DNA of 64,000 nucleotides from Bradyrhizobium sp. Y36. Lineage in GTDB: Bacteria; Pseudomonadota; Alphaproteobacteria; Rhizobiales; Xanthobacteraceae. A model generated the notes under the pieces. The model saw only the letters and a program-made list of their open reading frames with translations. It was not told the DNA's origin and ran no database searches. This document shows positions 18,245 through 25,546 of the stretch, piece by piece. Made by a program: the position numbers and the translations under genes. The stretch is from NCBI RefSeq assembly GCF_002531575.1, contig NZ_NWTI01000020.1, forward strand, positions 62,001 to 126,000, written 5' to 3'. Position 1 is the stretch's first letter, and every line of letters begins with the position of its first letter.

Positions 18245-18323
18245 GTCATTCCGGGGCGATGCGAAGCATCGAACCCGGAACCTCGAGATTCCGGGCTCTC
18301 GCTACGCGAACCCCCGGAATGAC
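18245..18323. repeat. Cloverleaf palindrome element, copy 1
   Basis: Outer stem GTCATTCCGGGG/CCCCGGAATGAC encloses three hairpins: GATGC-GAA-GCATC, a central CCCGGAA...TTCCGGG arm, and TCGC-TAC-GCGA. The first and third hairpins differ in sequence from other copies but remain paired. It lies between the divergent spermidine-synthase-like and FAD-oxidoreductase genes. Confidence 0.9.
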
Positions 18324-18346
18324 GGTAGACCGGGCCTTGCATCCTC

Positions 18347-19957
18347 ATGAGCGAAACCGACGTCATCATCATCGGCGCTGGCCATAACGGCCTCACCTGC
18401 GCGGCCTATCTCGCGATGGCGGGTTTGCGCGTGCGCGTGGTCGAGCGCCGCAAGGTGGTCGGCGGGGCCGCGGTGACGGAGGAGTTTCACCCCGGATTCA
18501 GGAACTCGGTCGCGGCCTATACCGTGAGCCTGCTCAATCCGCAGGTGATCGGCGATCTCAAGCTCGCCGAGCAGGGACTGCGCATCGTCGAGCGGCGCGC
18601 CCAGAATTTCCTGCCCGCGCCCGACGGCAGCTATCTCCTCACCGGCGAGGGACGGACGAAGGCATCGGTCGCGCGGCTGAGTGCGCATGACGCAGGCGCG
18701 CTCGACGGGTTTTCGCGCGAGCTGGAAGACATTGCCGACGTGCTCAGGCAGTTCGTGCTCCGTGCGCCGCCGAACCTCGTCGGCGGTCTTGGCACGGCGG
18801 CCGTCCGCGAAGGCATCAACGCCTTCAAGACCGCCAACATCCTGCGCGGGCTCACGCTGGAGCAGAGCCGTAGCCTGCTCGATCTCTTCACCCGCTCGGC
18901 CGGCGAGATGCTGGATGAGCGCTTCGAGCATGATCTGGTCAAGGCGCTGTTCGGCTTCGACGCCATCGTCGGCAACTACGCCAGCCCCTACGCCGCGGGC
19001 TCGGCCTATGTGATGCTGCATCACGCCTTCGGCGAGGTGAATGGCAAGAAGGGCGTCTGGGGCCACGCCATCGGCGGCATGGGCGCAATCACGCAGGCGA
19101 TGGCGCGCGCCGCACAGGGCCGCGGCGTGGTGATCGACACCGACGCTGGGGTGCGCGAAATCATCGTGGAGCGCGACCGCGCCGTCGGCGTCGTGCTGGA
19201 AAACGGCTCAACCATCCGCGCGAAATATGTCGCGGCCAATGTCAATCCGAAGCTGCTGTACACGCGGCTGGTCGCGGCCGACGCCCTGCCTGCGGACTTC
19301 CTCACGCGCATCCGAAACTGGAAGAACGGCTCCGGCACCTTCCGCATGAACGTGGCGCTGGACCGCCTGCCCTCCTTCACCGCGTTGCCTGGTGAGGGCG
19401 ATCATCTCTCCTCCGGCATCATCCTGGCGCCGAGCCTCGGCTATATGGATCGTGCCTGGCTCGATGCGCGGGCGCAGGGCTGGAGCCGAGAGCCCGTCGT
19501 CGAGATGCTGATCCCCTCCACGCTCGACGACACGCTGGCGCCTTCAGGAAAACACGTCGCGAGCCTGTTCTGCCAGCACGTCGCGCCGGAACTTCCCGAT
19601 GGAAAATCGTGGGACGACCATCGCGACGAGGTCGCCGATCTCATGATCGCGACGGTGGATAGATACGCGCCGGGTTTTGCGGCGAGCGTGCTGGGCCGCC
19701 AGATCCTGTCCCCGCTCGATCTCGAACGGCAGTTCGGCCTGCTCGGCGGCGACATCTTCCACGGCGCGCTGAGCTTGAACCAGCTGTTCTCGGCGCGGCC
19801 GATGCTGGGCCATGCCGATTATCGCGGGCCGCTGAGGGGCCTCTACCATTGCGGCTCCGGCGCCCATCCCGGCGGCGGCGTCACCGGCGCGCCCGGCCAC
19901 AACGCCGCGCAGGTGATCTTGAGCGATCACCGGTCGCTGTTCAAAAGCCGTGGATAG
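18347..19957 (+). CDS. FAD-dependent oxidoreductase, phytoene-desaturase-like (PYROXD2 type)
   Basis: A 536-residue flavoprotein opening DVIIIGAGHNGLTCAAYLA (FAD-binding Rossmann fold, residues 5-23) followed by VVERRKVVGGAA. The C-terminal GLYHCGSGAHPGGGVTGAPG is the second FAD-contact motif of the phytoene desaturase/CrtI-like group. Length and motifs match bacterial relatives of PYROXD2, whose substrates are unknown; no carotenoid genes are nearby. The gene ends at the left edge of an unusual run of TGTGGA motifs. Confidence 0.88.
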   Translation: MSETDVIIIGAGHNGLTCAAYLAMAGLRVRVVERRKVVGGAAVTEEFHPGFRNSVAAYTVSLLNPQVIGDLKLAEQGLRIVERRAQNFLPAPDGSYLLTGEGRTKASVARLSAHDAGALDGFSRELEDIADVLRQFVLRAPPNLVGGLGTAAVREGINAFKTANILRGLTLEQSRSLLDLFTRSAGEMLDERFEHDLVKALFGFDAIVGNYASPYAAGSAYVMLHHAFGEVNGKKGVWGHAIGGMGAITQAMARAAQGRGVVIDTDAGVREIIVERDRAVGVVLENGSTIRAKYVAANVNPKLLYTRLVAADALPADFLTRIRNWKNGSGTFRMNVALDRLPSFTALPGEGDHLSSGIILAPSLGYMDRAWLDARAQGWSREPVVEMLIPSTLDDTLAPSGKHVASLFCQHVAPELPDGKSWDDHRDEVADLMIATVDRYAPGFAASVLGRQILSPLDLERQFGLLGGDIFHGALSLNQLFSARPMLGHADYRGPLRGLYHCGSGAHPGGGVTGAPGHNAAQVILSDHRSLFKSRG

Positions 19958-20113
19958 GCCTGTGGATGGACCGTGGACAGGCTGTTGGAAGAGCTGTGGC
20001 AAACTTGGCGTCGTCTCTCGACACAAGCCTGGATCAAGTTGTGGAAAGGGTGCGGTATAAGGGGGGTATAAAGCTGTGGATGGGTCGCGAATAGCGCGCG
20101 CACAGGCTGTGGA
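19949..20113 (+). repeat. Cluster of TGTGGA/CGTGGA motifs (DnaA-box-like)
   Basis: Within 165 bp there are at least seven same-strand copies or near copies of (T/C)GTGGA. They lie at 19949 (CGTGGATAG), 19961 (TGTGGATGG), 19972, 19995 (TGTGGC), 20040 (TGTGGAAAG), 20075 (TGTGGATGG) and 20108 (TGTGGACGT). Related CAGGCTGT blocks precede at least two of them. The motif resembles a degenerate DnaA box (TGTGGATAA), though none is a perfect match. Regulatory or replication-linked function is unproven. Confidence 0.45.
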
Positions 20114-20119
20114 CGTCGG

Positions 20120-20317
20120 GTGGTATCTCACGTGATCGACGAGAATAGAAACGCAAAAGATATCCGCTGGAGCGAGCAAGTTGCCGCGTCGATCGTGGAT
20201 GAGTTGCTGGTCGCCAAGCTGATCGCGGAAGATCGGGCCGAATGGGCGCGCCAGATCGTCGCCCAGGACATTCATATCCAGCTGATCTCCGGCTTCAGGC
20301 CACCAAGTTCAAACTGA
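20120..20317 (+). CDS. Small hypothetical protein
   Basis: A 65-residue frame with a GTG start at 20120 (alternative GTG at 20132). The composition looks protein-like and mostly helical: WSEQVAASIVDELLVAKLIA then EDRAEWARQIVAQDIHIQL. It has no signal peptide, membrane segment or known motif that I recognise. It starts just after the TGTGGA motif cluster, so that cluster may be its leader. Coding status is likely but not certain. Confidence 0.5.
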   Translation: MVSHVIDENRNAKDIRWSEQVAASIVDELLVAKLIAEDRAEWARQIVAQDIHIQLISGFRPPSSN

Positions 20318-20410
20318 GATTCGACCGGCCTGCCTGCGAGAACCGCCCCAAAACGACCTCGCCCGCCGGAGGCAATTCCCCGCGCGGGCGCTCGTCAGAC
20401 TCAGCCTATG

Positions 20411-20443
20411 AAGAAAGCGCCCCCGCTGGGAAATGGGGGCGGA
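20411..20443 (-). terminator. Possible terminator of the Flp pilin gene
   Basis: Read on the minus strand just after the pilin stop, CGCCCCC and GGGGGCG form a 7-bp stem with an AT-containing loop, followed by CTTTCTTC. The T-run is imperfect, so intrinsic termination is probable rather than certain. Confidence 0.45.
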
Positions 20444-20445
20444 AA

Positions 20446-20610
20446 TTACTTCAGGGAGCTGCTAATGGACGTGAACTTGTCGTTCAGGGTGACGCCCAGG
20501 CTGTTGACCACGGTAATGATCGCGAGAGCGATACCCGCGGCAATCAGACCGTATTCGATCGCCGTCGCACCGGACTCATCCGACCAGAACTTCTGAATAA
20601 TGTTCTTCAA
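20446..20610 (-). CDS. Flp-family type IVb pilin
   Basis: A 54-residue pilin. The N-terminal leader LKNIIQKFWSDESG precedes the prepilin-type region ATAIEYGLIAAGIALAIITV, with the conserved Glu-Tyr pair of Flp pilins at 19-20. The leader would be cut by a TadV-type peptidase and the helix packed into a fibre by the Tad machinery. The start is a TTG at 20610, chosen because GGAGG lies 6 bases upstream; the frame is open further upstream (to 20676), but no comparably placed ribosome site was seen there. No tad secretion genes are in the window, so this is a detached pilin gene. Confidence 0.9.
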   Translation of the reverse strand: MKNIIQKFWSDESGATAIEYGLIAAGIALAIITVVNSLGVTLNDKFTSISSSLK

Positions 20611-20685
20611 GACTCGCCTCCGTTTCAATTCCAAGCTGTGTTGGCTTAATTCAACAGCCGGAAGGGTACGGAACACAAACTACGG

Positions 20686-20731
20686 CCCGGTTAACCCGGG
20701 AACCGCAACTTGTGGCGATAATTGGCCACAA
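20686..20731. promoter_or_regulatory. Two palindromes between pilin and prmA
   Basis: CCCGGTTAACCCGGG (20686-20700, core GGTTAACC) is followed by TTGTGGC and GCCACAA (20710-20716 and 20725-20731) as a 7-bp inverted repeat with an 8-bp spacer. They lie upstream of the minus-strand pilin and the plus-strand prmA and look like operator sites. The bound proteins are unknown. Confidence 0.45.
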
Positions 20732-20764
20732 AAGTTCCAAAAATTGAACTCAACGGAACCCTGA

Positions 20765-21652
20765 ATGCAGCCTTCTCCCACCCATCGCGCCAGCTTTTCG
20801 ATCGGCAGTGAAGCGGACGCCAGACGCGTCGTCGACGTGCTCACCGAACTGTTCTTCGAGGGCGACGCGGCCGTCGCCGCCTTTGAGCGGCCGGACGGAC
20901 AATGGGACGTCACGCTCCATTTCGCCGAGGCGCCTGATCAGGAATGGCTGCGCGAACTCATTGTAACTTCAGCGGGAAATGAGATCGCCGCGACGCTTGC
21001 CTTCGACACCATCGAAGCCAAGGACTGGGTCAAGGCCAGCCTGGAAGATCTGGTCCCGGTCCCGGCCGGGCGCTTCGTCGTCCACGGCAGCCACGACCGC
21101 GACCGGGTGACGCCGAACAAGCTCGCGATCGAGATCGAGGCGGCGCTCGCCTTCGGCACCGGTCACCACGGCACAACGCGCGGCTGTTTACTTCTGCTTG
21201 ACCACGTCCTCAAGAGTTCCCGACCGAGGAATCTGCTCGATCTCGGCACCGGCACCGGCGTGCTGGCGATTGCGGCGGCCAAGGCTTTGCATCGCGCCGT
21301 GCTCGCCTCCGACATTGATCCGCCCTCGGTGCGGGTGGCGGCCGAAAACGCCTGGCTGAATGAAGTCGGGCATCATGTACGCGTGATCCGCGCCACCGGC
21401 TTCGCCGCGCCGGATTTTGGACGAGCCGGTCCGTTCGACCTGGTGCTGGCCAACATCCTCGCCAACCCCTTGCGGCAATTGGCGGGCCCGATGACACGAC
21501 ATCTCGCGCCCGGCGGACACGTCATCCTCTCCGGCCTGTTGACGCACCAGGCCCCCGCCGTGATCGCCGCCTACCGCGCGCGCGGCCTCGTGCCGCTGAA
21601 GCACCTGCGGATCGAGGGGTGGAGTAGCCTGTTGTTGAGGAATGTCTCGTAG
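20765..21652 (+). CDS. prmA: Ribosomal protein L11 methyltransferase
   Basis: A 295-residue SAM-dependent methyltransferase. The methyltransferase core shows EAALAFGTGHHGTTRGCL, then NLLDLGTGTGVLAIAAAK (motif I), ASDIDPPSVRVAAENAWLN (motif II region) and LVLANILANPLRQL, which carries the N-P-type motif of PrmA. It trimethylates ribosomal protein L11 at lysines and the N-terminus in the cytoplasm. The N-terminal substrate domain occupies about residues 1-100. Its stop codon is the first part of a repeat (GTAGGGCGGATTAGCG). It stands alone as a single gene. Confidence 0.93.
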   Translation: MQPSPTHRASFSIGSEADARRVVDVLTELFFEGDAAVAAFERPDGQWDVTLHFAEAPDQEWLRELIVTSAGNEIAATLAFDTIEAKDWVKASLEDLVPVPAGRFVVHGSHDRDRVTPNKLAIEIEAALAFGTGHHGTTRGCLLLLDHVLKSSRPRNLLDLGTGTGVLAIAAAKALHRAVLASDIDPPSVRVAAENAWLNEVGHHVRVIRATGFAAPDFGRAGPFDLVLANILANPLRQLAGPMTRHLAPGGHVILSGLLTHQAPAVIAAYRARGLVPLKHLRIEGWSSLLLRNVS

Positions 21653-21727
21653 GGCGGATTAGCGAAGCGTAGTCCGCCAATGCATGCGGCACCCAAGCGG
21701 GGGTTACGCCTTCGGCTAACCCAGCTA
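21649..21727. repeat. Intergenic repeat GTAGGGCGGATTAGCG type, overlapping the prmA stop
   Basis: The element starts GTAGGGCGGATTAGCG, continues CGAAGCGTAGTCCGCC (which pairs with it), and ends GGGTTACGCCTTCGGCTAACCC. It forms two hairpins. The TAG within its first four bases is the prmA stop codon, so the repeat edge defines the end of the protein. Confidence 0.65.
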
Positions 21728-21744
21728 CGGCACCGTGACCGCCG

Positions 21745-21924
21745 CTACTCTGCTGCCTTCTCGTCCCGCTGCGGCGCGCGCTCATCCTGCAGACTGCGCC
21801 GGGCGCGGCGCTCGGCAATGCGGTCGATCACTTGGCTTATGACACTGCGCGGCTTCTTCGGTTCCGCCATAGCCGGCGCGCGACGCACCGACGGCGAAAT
21901 CTTCTCAAACGTGAACGCTGGCAT
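21745..21924 (-). CDS. Small basic hypothetical protein
   Basis: A 59-residue frame with ATG at 21924 and a clear ribosome site (GAGGGGACACACG just upstream). The sequence starts MPAFTFEKISPSVRRAPAMA and contains a strongly charged, probably helical middle (VISQVIDRIAERRARRSLQ). No motif is recognised and there is no signal peptide. It lies convergent to prmA and divergent from the aminopeptidase P gene. Codon use and the ribosome site support coding; function is unknown. Confidence 0.6.
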   Translation of the reverse strand: MPAFTFEKISPSVRRAPAMAEPKKPRSVISQVIDRIAERRARRSLQDERAPQRDEKAAE

Positions 21925-22008
21925 CGTGTGTCCCCTCTTCGTTGAGATGAACCACCTGCTCGAATTTCCCTGTTATCCGGACGAAGCGCGGCTGCCGCAT
22001 CCTTTACT

Positions 22009-22025
22009 CCACTCAATTCGAGTGG
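22009..22025. promoter_or_regulatory. Small inverted repeat upstream of aminopeptidase P
   Basis: CCACTC and GAGTGG are 6-bp perfect arms separated by AATTC, about 90 bp upstream of the aminopeptidase P start. It could be an operator or a short hairpin. Evidence is only the symmetry and position. Confidence 0.3.
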
Positions 22026-22111
22026 AACGATTTCAAGCACAGTCCATGCCAGATGCGACGCAAATGCGTCCAGATTGCGGACTCGTCCCCATGATCCTAA
22101 AGTGATCCACC

Positions 22112-23935
22112 ATGTTCGAAGCACACTTCCAGACATTCGAGGAGCCGGAGGCCGGCGTCGCATTGACGGCGCGTCTGGCGGCACTTCGTGAAGAACTCGC
22201 CCGTCGCAAGCTCACCGGCTTCGTCGTTCCGCGCGCCGATCAGCAGCAGAATGAATACGTACCGCCGTCGGAAGAACGGCTGGCCTGGCTGACCGGCTTC
22301 ACGGGCTCGGCGGGATTTGCGGTGGTTTTGAGCCAGGAAGCCGCATTGTTCGTCGATGGCCGCTACACGCTGCAGGCCGCCAAGCAGGTCGATGCCAAGG
22401 CCTGGGCCGTGGAATCGCTGATCGATCCGCCGCCGGAGAGTTGGGTCTCGGCGCACCTGAAGGCCGGCGACCGCCTTGGATTTGATCCGTGGCTGCACAC
22501 TTTTGCGGCAGCAGAGCGCCTGTCCGCCGCCTGCGCCAAGGCCGGCGCCGAGCTCGTTGCCGTCGACAGCAATCCGGTCGACGCGGTCTGGCAGGACCGC
22601 CCGCAGCCGCCGCTCGCCCCCGTCGCCGTGCACAACCTCCAGAACGCCGGCGTCACCGAAGCCGAGAAGCTGACGCAGATCAGAACCGAGATCGGCAGGC
22701 TCGGCGTCGATGCACTGGTTCTGTCGGACAGCCACGCGGTCGCCTGGACCTTCAACATCCGCGGCGCCGACGTCGCCCACACCCCGCTGCCGCTATCCTA
22801 CGCGCTGGTGCCGAAAGACGGCCGTCCCACCATCTTCATCGACCACCGCAAGCTCTCCAACCTCACGCGCGACCATCTCGAGCAGTCCGCCGACGTGCGC
22901 GAGCCCGATGCGATGGCGCCGACATTGATGGCGCTCGCCAAGGGCGGCGGGTCGATCGCGCTCGACAGCGCCACCGCTGCGGACGCACTTAGCCGCCTGA
23001 TCGCGGGCGCCGGCGGCAAGCCGGTGCGCGGCAGCGATCCGATTGCGCTGCTGAAGGCCGTCAAGAACGCGACCGAGATCAGGGGCACGAAGACGGCCCA
23101 TGTACGCGACGCCGTGGCGCTGGCGCGCTTCCTCGCCTGGGTCGATCGGGAAGCCCCCAGCGGCAGGCTGACCGAGATCGACGCGGTCGAGGCGCTGGAG
23201 ACGTTTCGCCGCGACACCGGCGCGCTGAAGGACGTGTCGTTCCCCACCATCTCCGGCACCGGCCCGAACGGGGCCATCGTGCACTACCGCGTCACCCGCA
23301 AGAGCAACCGGCGGATCACGCCCGGCGACCTCCTGCTGATCGATTCCGGCGCGCAGTACGAAGACGGCACCACCGACGTCACGCGCACCATGGCCGTGGG
23401 CGAGCCGACCGCCGAGATGCGCGATCGCTTCACCCGCGTGCTTCGCGGCCACATCGCGATCGCGCGCGCGGTCTTTCCCGACGGCACCACGGGCGCGCAG
23501 CTCGATACGCTGGCGCGGCAATATCTCTGGGCCGCCGGCGTCGATTTCGAGCACGGCACCGGCCACGGCGTCGGCAGCTATCTCTCGGTGCACGAGGGGC
23601 CGGCCCGGATCTCGAAGCTCGGCACCACGCCGTTGAAGCGCGGCATGATCCTCTCCAACGAGCCCGGCTATTACAAGACCGACGGCTTCGGCATCCGCAT
23701 CGAGAATCTCGAGCTGGTGGTCGAAGCCGACATCAAGGGCGCCGAGAAGCCGATGAACGCGTTCGAGACGCTGACGCTCGCACCGATCGACCGCCGGCTG
23801 ATCGAGGTGGAGATGCTCGACAAGGACGAGCTCGCCTGGCTCAATGCCTACCATGCCCGCGTGCGGGCCGAGGTGGGACCGGCACTGGACGAACCGACAA
23901 AGGCCTGGCTCGTTCAGGCGACGGCGGAGCTGTAG
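22112..23935 (+). CDS. pepP: Aminopeptidase P (Xaa-Pro aminopeptidase, M24 family)
   Basis: A 607-residue enzyme of the long, three-domain type. Two N-terminal creatinase-like domains cover about residues 1-310. The C-terminal pita-bread domain carries the dinuclear metal ligands in LLIDSGAQYEDGTTDVTRT, GTGHGVGSYLSVHEGP and NEPGYYKTDGFGIRIEN. It removes N-terminal residues that precede proline, in the cytoplasm. A C-terminal block (AFETLTLAPIDRRLIE) is typical of the long M24B group. Monocistronic, followed by a hairpin repeat. Confidence 0.93.
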   Translation: MFEAHFQTFEEPEAGVALTARLAALREELARRKLTGFVVPRADQQQNEYVPPSEERLAWLTGFTGSAGFAVVLSQEAALFVDGRYTLQAAKQVDAKAWAVESLIDPPPESWVSAHLKAGDRLGFDPWLHTFAAAERLSAACAKAGAELVAVDSNPVDAVWQDRPQPPLAPVAVHNLQNAGVTEAEKLTQIRTEIGRLGVDALVLSDSHAVAWTFNIRGADVAHTPLPLSYALVPKDGRPTIFIDHRKLSNLTRDHLEQSADVREPDAMAPTLMALAKGGGSIALDSATAADALSRLIAGAGGKPVRGSDPIALLKAVKNATEIRGTKTAHVRDAVALARFLAWVDREAPSGRLTEIDAVEALETFRRDTGALKDVSFPTISGTGPNGAIVHYRVTRKSNRRITPGDLLLIDSGAQYEDGTTDVTRTMAVGEPTAEMRDRFTRVLRGHIAIARAVFPDGTTGAQLDTLARQYLWAAGVDFEHGTGHGVGSYLSVHEGPARISKLGTTPLKRGMILSNEPGYYKTDGFGIRIENLELVVEADIKGAEKPMNAFETLTLAPIDRRLIEVEMLDKDELAWLNAYHARVRAEVGPALDEPTKAWLVQATAEL

Positions 23936-24256
23936 GCATGGGCTCGCCATTCCGGAGCGCATAGCACTACGCGATTTGCGCAAGGCTATTTCACCACCGC
24001 CGCCGTCATGCCCCGCGAAAGCGGGGCATCCAGTATCCCAGAGACATCACACGTATCCGGATAGGCTGCGGCGTACCGGATCATCCGCCTTCGCGGGTGA
24101 TGACAGCGAGATTACCGCACGAGACGCGCGCTCAATCGGTCGCCATCACGCCCTCATCGCAACCGTCCCAAAATCCGTATAGCCGCATTCCGAAACGCCG
24201 ATATCCGTCTTGCGCAGGCACGCTACAGTCGATTCGAATTCGAAAGACGGACGTTT
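23936..24256. other. Intergenic gap with a hairpin repeat
   Basis: This 321-bp gap contains the repeat at 24005-24108 and otherwise short AT-richer sequence before the Bcr/CflA gene. No small gene with a credible ribosome site or RNA gene is seen. Confidence 0.4.
24005..24108. repeat. Two-hairpin intergenic repeat (GCGGGGCATCCAGTA type), copy 1
   Basis: GCCCCGC-GAAA-GCGGGGC makes the first hairpin, followed by the conserved ATCCAGTA. The second hairpin near the right end uses CCGC-CTTC-GCGG flanked by TCAT and ATGA. A second copy is at 43032-43129, where the second hairpin has a different but still paired sequence. Confidence 0.75.
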
Positions 24257-25534
24257 ATGCACGGCATGATCAGCAAGCCGCCGAAAGCGGCGACCAACCT
24301 TGCGACCTCGCGCGGGGTGTTGCTGCTGCTGGTCGTCATGACCGGGATCGCGCCGATCTCGCTCTACATCCTGGTTCCGGCGCTGCCGGTGCTGGCGACG
24401 AATTTCGGGCGCGACATCTCGATCGCGCAGATGACGGTGTCGCTCTACATGGTCGGCATCGCGCTGTCCCAGCTCATCATGGGGCCGCTGTCGGATAAAT
24501 TCGGCCGGCGCCCGGTGCTGCTGGGCGGCCTCGCGCTGATGGTCGTGGCGAGCGTCGCCTGCATCTTCGCCGAGACCCTGCCGCAATTGATCGCGGCGCG
24601 TTTCTTCCAGGCGCTCGGTGGCGCTTCCGGCATGGTGATCAGCCGCGCCATCATCCGCGACATCTACGAGCGTGACCGCGTCGCCTCGATGATCAGCCTC
24701 GTCGTCGCAGCCCTGATGATCGGCCAGATGGTCTCGCCGCTCACGGGAGGCCTGATCGAGACCGCGTTCGGCTGGCGCGCAATTTTCTATGCCGTCACGA
24801 TCGGCGCGCTTGCCGTTGCCGTCGGCATCGCGCTGGCGCTGCCCGAGACGCGGCGCGACCGGGCCGCGGGCAGCGGCGGCTTTCGCAGCGACGTCGGCAC
24901 CCTGATCAAGAGCCGCGCCTTCGTCGGCTATGTGTTGTGCCAAGTGCTCGCCTCCCAGATCATCTTCACCTTCGCGGGCGGCGGGCCCTACATCGTCGTG
25001 ACGCAGATGGGGCGGACCAGTGCGGAATACGGCGCCTGGTTTGCAACGACCGGCTTTGCGTATCTGGTCGGCAATCTGCTCTGCGTGCGCTTCGCGCCGC
25101 GGCACTCGCTGGAGAAGCTGATCTGGTTCGGGCTGGCCTTGCAGCTCTGCGGCAGCCTGTTGAATCTGCTCTGGAGCTTTACGGGGTGGAACGAAGCTCC
25201 AAGCTGGCTGTTCGGCACGCAGATGATCGTGATGGTCGGCAATGCCTTCGTGATGGCGAATTCCGCCGCCGGCGCCATCAGCATCCGCCCCGAGGCCGCC
25301 GGCACCGCCTCAGGCGCGATGGGGTTCCTGCAGCAGGGCATCGGCGCGCTGATGTCGCAATTCGGCGCCTATCTCGGCGGTCACTCCGCAACGACGCTGC
25401 CGCTCACCTCCGCGGTGCTGGCGATCTCGCTGCTTTGCGCCTGCGTCATGATCTTCGTCGTCCCGCGCCGGGAGGTCATGGTGAGCGAGAAGCTGATCGA
25501 GCAGGCGGAAGAGGAAGAGAGCGGGATGATGTGA
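24257..25534 (+). CDS. Bcr/CflA-family multidrug efflux MFS transporter
   Basis: A 425-residue inner-membrane protein with 12 predicted membrane segments. It shows the drug/H+ antiporter motif A region GPLSDKFGRRPVLLGG after the second helix, and RFFQALGGASGMVISRAIIRD, typical of the Bcr/CflA subfamily. It would export drugs or metabolites in exchange for protons. The C-terminal tail is acidic (EQAEEEESGMM). A second in-frame ATG three codons in is equally possible. No regulator is adjacent. Confidence 0.9.
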   Translation: MHGMISKPPKAATNLATSRGVLLLLVVMTGIAPISLYILVPALPVLATNFGRDISIAQMTVSLYMVGIALSQLIMGPLSDKFGRRPVLLGGLALMVVASVACIFAETLPQLIAARFFQALGGASGMVISRAIIRDIYERDRVASMISLVVAALMIGQMVSPLTGGLIETAFGWRAIFYAVTIGALAVAVGIALALPETRRDRAAGSGGFRSDVGTLIKSRAFVGYVLCQVLASQIIFTFAGGGPYIVVTQMGRTSAEYGAWFATTGFAYLVGNLLCVRFAPRHSLEKLIWFGLALQLCGSLLNLLWSFTGWNEAPSWLFGTQMIVMVGNAFVMANSAAGAISIRPEAAGTASGAMGFLQQGIGALMSQFGAYLGGHSATTLPLTSAVLAISLLCACVMIFVVPRREVMVSEKLIEQAEEEESGMM

Positions 25535-25546
25535 GGATTTTCTCCG

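Noticed and set aside
19949..20113. Chromosomal replication origin
   Set aside because: TGTGGA motifs are present but there is no perfect DnaA box, no AT-rich unwinding element and no origin-linked gene (hemE, parAB, dnaA).
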